DNA of 64,000 bases, taken from the NCBI RefSeq assembly GCF_047495875.1, contig NC_092463.1, positions 9,062,622-9,126,621 on the forward strand, written 5' to 3'. The stretch's first letter is position 1; each line of letters opens with the position of its first letter. Below the pieces are notes generated by a model that did not search any database, was not told the origin of the DNA, and saw only the letters and a list, made by a program, of their open reading frames with translations. This DNA is from Pithys albifrons albifrons. Taxonomy: Eukaryota; Chordata; Aves; Passeriformes; Thamnophilidae. A program made the position numbers and the translations under genes. Shown here one piece after another: positions 58,701-64,000 of the stretch.

Positions 58701-61700
58701 AATTGTAGCACAGCAGATGTTGGTATTTGGATGGATGTCGGTGCAGTGGGGGGACAGCAACAGTCATCTCTGTCAGCTGTCTTCAGGCTCGGCAGGCCTG
58801 CTGTGTGGTTACTTTGGTGTGTAAAAACAGCTCGTTTTGCAACTGGGAAGTTTGGCATTACATTTGGCACTGAGCCATGTAACTGGGTTAACACAAGTGT
58901 TTATCCGGTGATTTTCTCAAAATTGGTAACTTGGAGAGAATGTTTATTAAACTTCAGTACAAAGGAAGAGGGGAGCGTGTCTAGATCTCTTCTTTCTAAA
59001 AGGCATTGATGTTCGTAACCCTAAACTTCATTTTTAAACAACTCCTCTATTTCCCTCACCTTTCTTCCTTTTTCATCATCACCCTTTTTTTTTTTTTTGC
59101 AGCTTACTGTTTACAGTTCCCTTTTTAAAGATTGACAGGGAAGCATTCCTGGTGAAACACAAAGTGTATGGAATGCCATAACCGCATTTCTCTCCATCCT
59201 GTGCGCTGTGATGAATTCAGGGCAAAGAGGAGAGGGCTGCAAATGAAACTATTTCATTGCCACCACCCCCAGTTTGGTAGAAATTCCACCTGGAGCATGG
59301 AAAAGGAGCTTGCTGGTGTGCTTATCTGCAGAGCAGTTGATTTCTGCAGGATAAAATAGTGTAAATTTTACCTTTGGGTTAAGTACAAGAATCCTTGTAG
59401 ACCATAAAGAATTTTTCCTGGAGCGCCTGTTAATATCAGACATATTTCATTATGGAAATAGCAATTTAGACTGCACTTTTAGTGGGAAGGGGCAGGAGAA
59501 TGTGGTAGCTTTGCAAAGCAACAGTTTCAATCACATTTTATACCTGAAATTGGAAACCTGTTGATTTAATGCTCATTGGGAAATTTTATCATAATGGAGA
59601 CATTTAGTTTGGATTAATTTTTGGAAACTATTTTAATCTTGTATTGCTCCTGTGATTAAATAACTTGATGTCTTCATTGCTTAAATAGGTTCCCATTTCT
59701 TTTGGAAAAGGAAAAATTATTAAACTAGGAAATTTGGATTCTCTGATGAGGGGAAGAAAAACATTTTGTCAAACCACTGTTGATGAGCCAGTAGTGGATT
59801 CTTGCTTAGTTAATTTTGTAGTTCAGCTACAATTTTATGACCAAATATAATACAAGGACAGTAATTTTCATATGAGTCCTTTGTTCTCTTTTATTTCTTT
59901 TTTTTTTTTCGAAAGGAGAGGGTGTTACCTGTACTTTTCAATTTCTGCAGCAAAATGTGGTTTTATTTAGAAAGCAGTAATTTGCAAGAAGTCTATCCAC
60001 AACCAAGGGTTCATTTAGTGCACTGTGGATAAATGAAAATTGCAAGTGTATAGTGACTGCTTTTTGGGAACATTTTTGTCTCTTACCTTCATACTACTGT
60101 AATCCTGATTTTAAAGAGATTTTCTTCTCGCAGAGGATTGGGAAATAAGTGCACAAAAGCATTAATCTAAACCTTACAGCTTCCCCAGACCAGAGGCTGG
60201 GCTCAGTCTTCGAGGCCAGTGTGACTTTTTAGAAGATTTCAGTGTGAGCCTTGGCTGTGCCTGTGAAGGAGCAAGGTCAGTGCAGCATTACCGTGCTCGT
60301 GGCCAGGCTCCACCTGAGCTCTGTTTGATGTACCTACATGTCTGTGTCTCTACAGGATGTAGCTTTGATACTTAAACCTGCTGGATTGGGCCAACTTTCA
60401 AGAACCATGTCCTCAGTGAGGAGCAATATTCTCTCCGTGGGCTGGGCACAACCTGCACTTCCAGCATCAACACAATCAGGACAGGGACTGATGATGGCCA
60501 CAGGCACAGCTGGCGTGGCCTGGCATAGCAGGGTCAGGCTGCCACCTCTCCCTCAGCCCATCAGAGACCCAGCTTGTCCCTTTGTCAGCATTGTCATCTA
60601 ATGCAGCAGGCTCCAGCCACAGTTGTGGTAGCCACATCTTGGCTCATGTCTAGCACAGTCTACCCCCTCTCCAAGGTGTCTTTATGCCTCTACCTTTCTG
60701 CTCCTGCTCCCCTCCCACCTTGCTTGCAGCAGGGGTTGCAGGGTTGGCCTTGTTTGGCCCAACCCCTGGAGTGGCAGAGGAGCATCCCAGCAGCTGCTGC
60801 CTGAGCTGGAAGCATCTGACCAGGGACCAGGGGCAGGAAATGCTATAAGCAGAGCATGTGCTGAGCATCAAGGAGGGGTTGCATGGAGGGTTTTATGTGT
60901 GTGTGCCTGTACCTTCCTTTCCAGAAGTCCCTGAGGCTGGAAGATGGCCCCAGATGACCTTCAAGAACGTTACCGTGGGTGACCTGTAGGTTTTTTTCTT
61001 CCCTCCTTTTTTAAAAAAAATATTTTATAAACAACACAAAGCAAAAGTTATCATGTGAGTTTAAAGCTTTATTTGTTTTTTTGGTGTTCTCAGGCTTAAA
61101 GTGTGGGAATCTGACTCCTCTGGACAGCTGCTGTAGTTGTTGGAAGTTTTACACCTGATAGGTATCTGTAATGCAGTTGGGTAATGAATGTGTTCTGGTG
61201 TTTGTTTTGCTTCTGTTCTTTGGGGGCATCCTAGTGAGAGTGGGAAGATGAACTGCAGAGAGTGGACTGTGTTCAGTTACGGGATGGGACTTTTAGGATT
61301 CTGGTGGAGGAAGGGATGTGCGTGGTGAGGAGCAGTTGTGAGGTGTACTGTGCTCGAAAAACCAGGTGTGGTGGAAAGGTGGGGCTGATACAGCAATCCC
61401 TGACCTCAGAAAATCCAGTGGGGCAAGTGCCAGGTGTGATGCCCACAGAAACTGATGTGAGTTTAGGACAGGCTGGGGGGAGCAGGTAATGTTTGTTTTT
61501 CCCCTGGTAATAGGAGCAGTTGAATAGAGGAGATTTGGAATTTTCACCATGTCTTTCTAAAGCAAAAGTGTGGTGCACTGCAGACTGGAAAGTGTAATTC
61601 AAGCTCCCATTTTCCTGTGTCCATCTGCTTCTCACTTCTGTGTGGTGTATACCTTTCATTTTTTATGCTATTTTTAAAGTGGAAAGTGACTTTAGTGTAC

Positions 61701-64000
61701 CAAGATGCTGTTGGCAACATGAAAATGAAATCATGGTAGCAGTGTCAAGGTAGGTGGGTTTTTATTGTGTCTTTTTTCAGACTGGTCTTTATTTCATTCC
61801 TCCTTGTGTAAGAAACAGATTTTCACGGGACTAACTGAAATGCCTCTATCCTGGAACTTGGAGCTGTTAAGGGAAAGTACAATGAGCTTGATGTAATAGA
61901 TGACTTTGGGGCTCAAAAAGCAGTTGTGATTATATGTATGTGGTTTTAGTCCTGTTTTAGTTGTGTTTCAGTGTTACAGGGCTAATTGTGGTACCACTGA
62001 AACTCAGCAGGAACTTTGATTATATTGAGACTCAACATTTTTACTGTCATGAAAATAAGTGAATTTTAGTGGTGTATCTGACTGGGCTTGTGGCCCTGTT
62101 GAGGCAGCAGCGTGGACTGTGCTCTGCTTTTCTGTGACAACACACCTCAGTCCAAGGCACAGAAATCCTTGGCAAAGTTTCTTACGCTTGTGTTACTCAA
62201 CTAAGCTTAGCACCAGAGCTATGGTGGCTGTTTGCTCTCATGTTACTCAGTGGTGAAGTTGCTTTAATAAATTCTCAATATGCAATTAAGTTACTTTGCA
62301 AAATTCCTTTGAAGTGAGGCAGCACTCCTGTTATCTGGAGGAGATTTTCATTGCTGAGTTTGGGGTAGTGACTCAGTAAAAGTTATCTGTGGAATACTAA
62401 ATTTGGAGGCGTAACCAGGAGGTTGCCATGATAACAAATATTAGAACTTGCTTTCTGGGAAGTGCTTGTAGTTCTTCCATTGATGGCCATTAAATGGCTC
62501 AAGATAAATGAAACTTTTTATTAGAACTAACATGGTCTCCATGTGCTCCTCCAGGGTTTTGCAGACTTTCTAGTGATGAAATGAAGAAGGGAAATCCAAA
62601 TTAACTCCAGCCATATGAAGACAACACCCCTTGTTTTAAAGTTGCTTCTTATTTTTGCCATTGAAATGTTTGCTTAACTTAGCTGTCATGCATCTTTCTG
62701 TGAAATATTTACACAGTAACTATTTGTATAAACATGTTTAAAATTCTGCATTGATTTTTTCTTGGCAATTTTAAGAAATTTCCTGATGCACAGCATGATC
62801 ACACAATTACTGGTAGAGCTTTTATTGTAAGTGGCCTAAAACAACTCTTTATTTATGTTAAAAATTAGGACTCAAAGCCAGAAGCTGAAGGATAACAATA
62901 CAATGTGTTAATTTCTTACTCTCCATAAATTGCTTATTTATTAAAGTCCGTGTTCTGCAGCTTAGTTTTTACAAAGAGAGCCTTTTTTTCCTTTTCAAAC
63001 CACCTCTGAAGTTGGTCCATATCCTCTGTTTTAGAAAAGCTGCTGTTTCCATAAATCTCTCCTAATGTCCTTTAGCCTTTTTTTTTTGGCATTTCTTTAC
63101 AATTCCCTGAGGTTTTGATTTGCTTTGTGAATGACACAATGATCTGGTAATGGGAGCCTAGAGGAGCGAGCCAGGGACTCGCCAGTCTTTGCTGTGGATG
63201 TTTTCTTCGTGGCAGTGTCCTGCTTTTTCCCTCTCACTGCTCCTGCTTTCTCATATGCACAACACCCCCCAAGCTACCAGCTCACCTCTGAGTCTCACCA
63301 CCATTGGGATTTTGATGGAGAGCCTCTACTGAGTACTTTCCAGGTTTAATGTTCCCAAAGCAAATAAAGGCATCATGAAAATCACTCTTGCACAAGTCTT
63401 TGATTTGCCTTTATTTTTTTAATGGAGCAGAGTGGGGGAAGAGACCTAAAATAATTTTTAATCAATTAATTATGCTTTTCCTGAACATCCTCTAAGTTTA
63501 GGCAGCTTGAGGAATACAACTTAAAACTGTGATTTCGGTTTTACTTTGTTTAATCTCTTGAAGAGCTTTGGTTTGTGTGTGTTTCTTTGCTTTGTCCCCT
63601 CTGACACTTTCTGGCAGTCTCTAGGCAGGATTTACTGAAGTACAAAACTGGGTTTGTGATATTCAAATCAGGCATGTGTTCAGATAAGCACTAGAGTTGG
63701 GGCTAAGGAGTCTTAGGTGAAGAGGTAAAATCATTGAATCAGCTTTTAGATGCTGTCTAGAAAAGCCCATCCTTGTTCAGATACACTGGGGTGTGGCATG
63801 TTTGGTGGTTTTGGCTTAGTTTTTATTTTTTTTTTTTGTATTTGTAGTAGACATAAAATCTTCAGAGGATTATTTCACACTCTTTTTGTAAATACATGTG
63901 GTGTATTGAGCAGCCTGATTTTCAGAAACACTGATTGTATTAACTCCAGATAGAGCTTGAGGAATATTTGTAGCTGCCTCCCTCCTCTAAGAGAAGATAT

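Larger units (their letters stand above)
39833..64000 (+). other. AKT1: AKT1 intron 2 (incomplete)
   Basis: Starts with a perfect donor (GTAAGTGA). The next AKT1 exon should encode GEYIKTWRPRYFLL; no such sequence was seen up to 64000, so the intron is at least 24 kb. The contents are AT-rich unique sequence, poly-T tracts (for example 41169, 50650, 59086), short TG runs (40008, 43251, 44321) and several repeat relics listed separately. No independent gene was recognised. Confidence 0.65.

Noticed and set aside
59086..59115. Poly-T followed by GCAG, looking like a strong acceptor
   Set aside because: The following sequence does not encode the next AKT1 residues and has no exon-like frame.
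1..64000. tRNA genes, CRISPR arrays, operons, ribosome binding sites
   Set aside because: None seen, and the bacterial feature types do not apply to this vertebrate nuclear sequence.

Overview
The window is nuclear DNA from a bird, or at least a sauropsid. It carries CR1 LINE 3' ends with the ATTCTRTG-type tail, intron-rich and gene-poor architecture, and two recognisable vertebrate genes. Gene 1 is ZBTB42 (BTB/POZ plus four C2H2 fingers) on the minus strand at the left. Gene 2 is the 5' end of AKT1 (protein kinase B alpha) on the plus strand, starting near 33 kb. The two are transcribed away from each other, which matches the known mammalian neighbourhood AKT1-ZBTB42.

Layout. 1-710: ZBTB42 3' UTR side. 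711-2138: the single large ZBTB42 coding exon. 2153-2859: its last intron, which holds a duplicated copy of the acceptor. 2640-4350: a broad CpG island with at least two candidate ZBTB42 first exons, a minus-strand TATA box, an E-box cluster and an opposing plus-strand TATA/GC-box element. 4350-32085: about 28 kb of intergenic DNA with no recognisable host gene, apart from a 188-codon minus-strand ORF at 12124-12690 with a BED-type zinc finger (hAT-transposon-type), a few ancient repeat relics and some AT-rich blocks that could be conserved regulatory DNA. 32086-32530: the 3' end of a CR1 LINE that runs straight into the next CpG island. 32550-33750: AKT1 promoter island and probable non-coding first exon. 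33280-39655: AKT1 intron 1. 39656-39832: first coding exon of AKT1, encoding the first 15 residues of the PH domain and one base of the next codon. 39833-64000: AKT1 intron 2, which continues past the window. It contains LINE relics, a minus-strand CR1, a 5S rRNA-derived fragment next to an 11-bp inverted repeat, and a MIR.

How the genes relate. ZBTB42 is a nuclear BTB zinc-finger repressor of the ZBTB18/RP58 branch. AKT1 is the PI3K effector kinase. They share no pathway visible here, only a divergent arrangement. The 5' ends of the two genes are about 30 kb apart, far more than in mammals.

Limits. Exons were placed by splice-site reading and by recall of the protein families, with no alignment. 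First exons and transcription starts are inferred. No previously undescribed system stands out. The most unusual items are the BED-finger ORF, the duplicated splice acceptor of ZBTB42, the bird-retained central block of ZBTB42, and the 5S-derived fragment with its hairpin.
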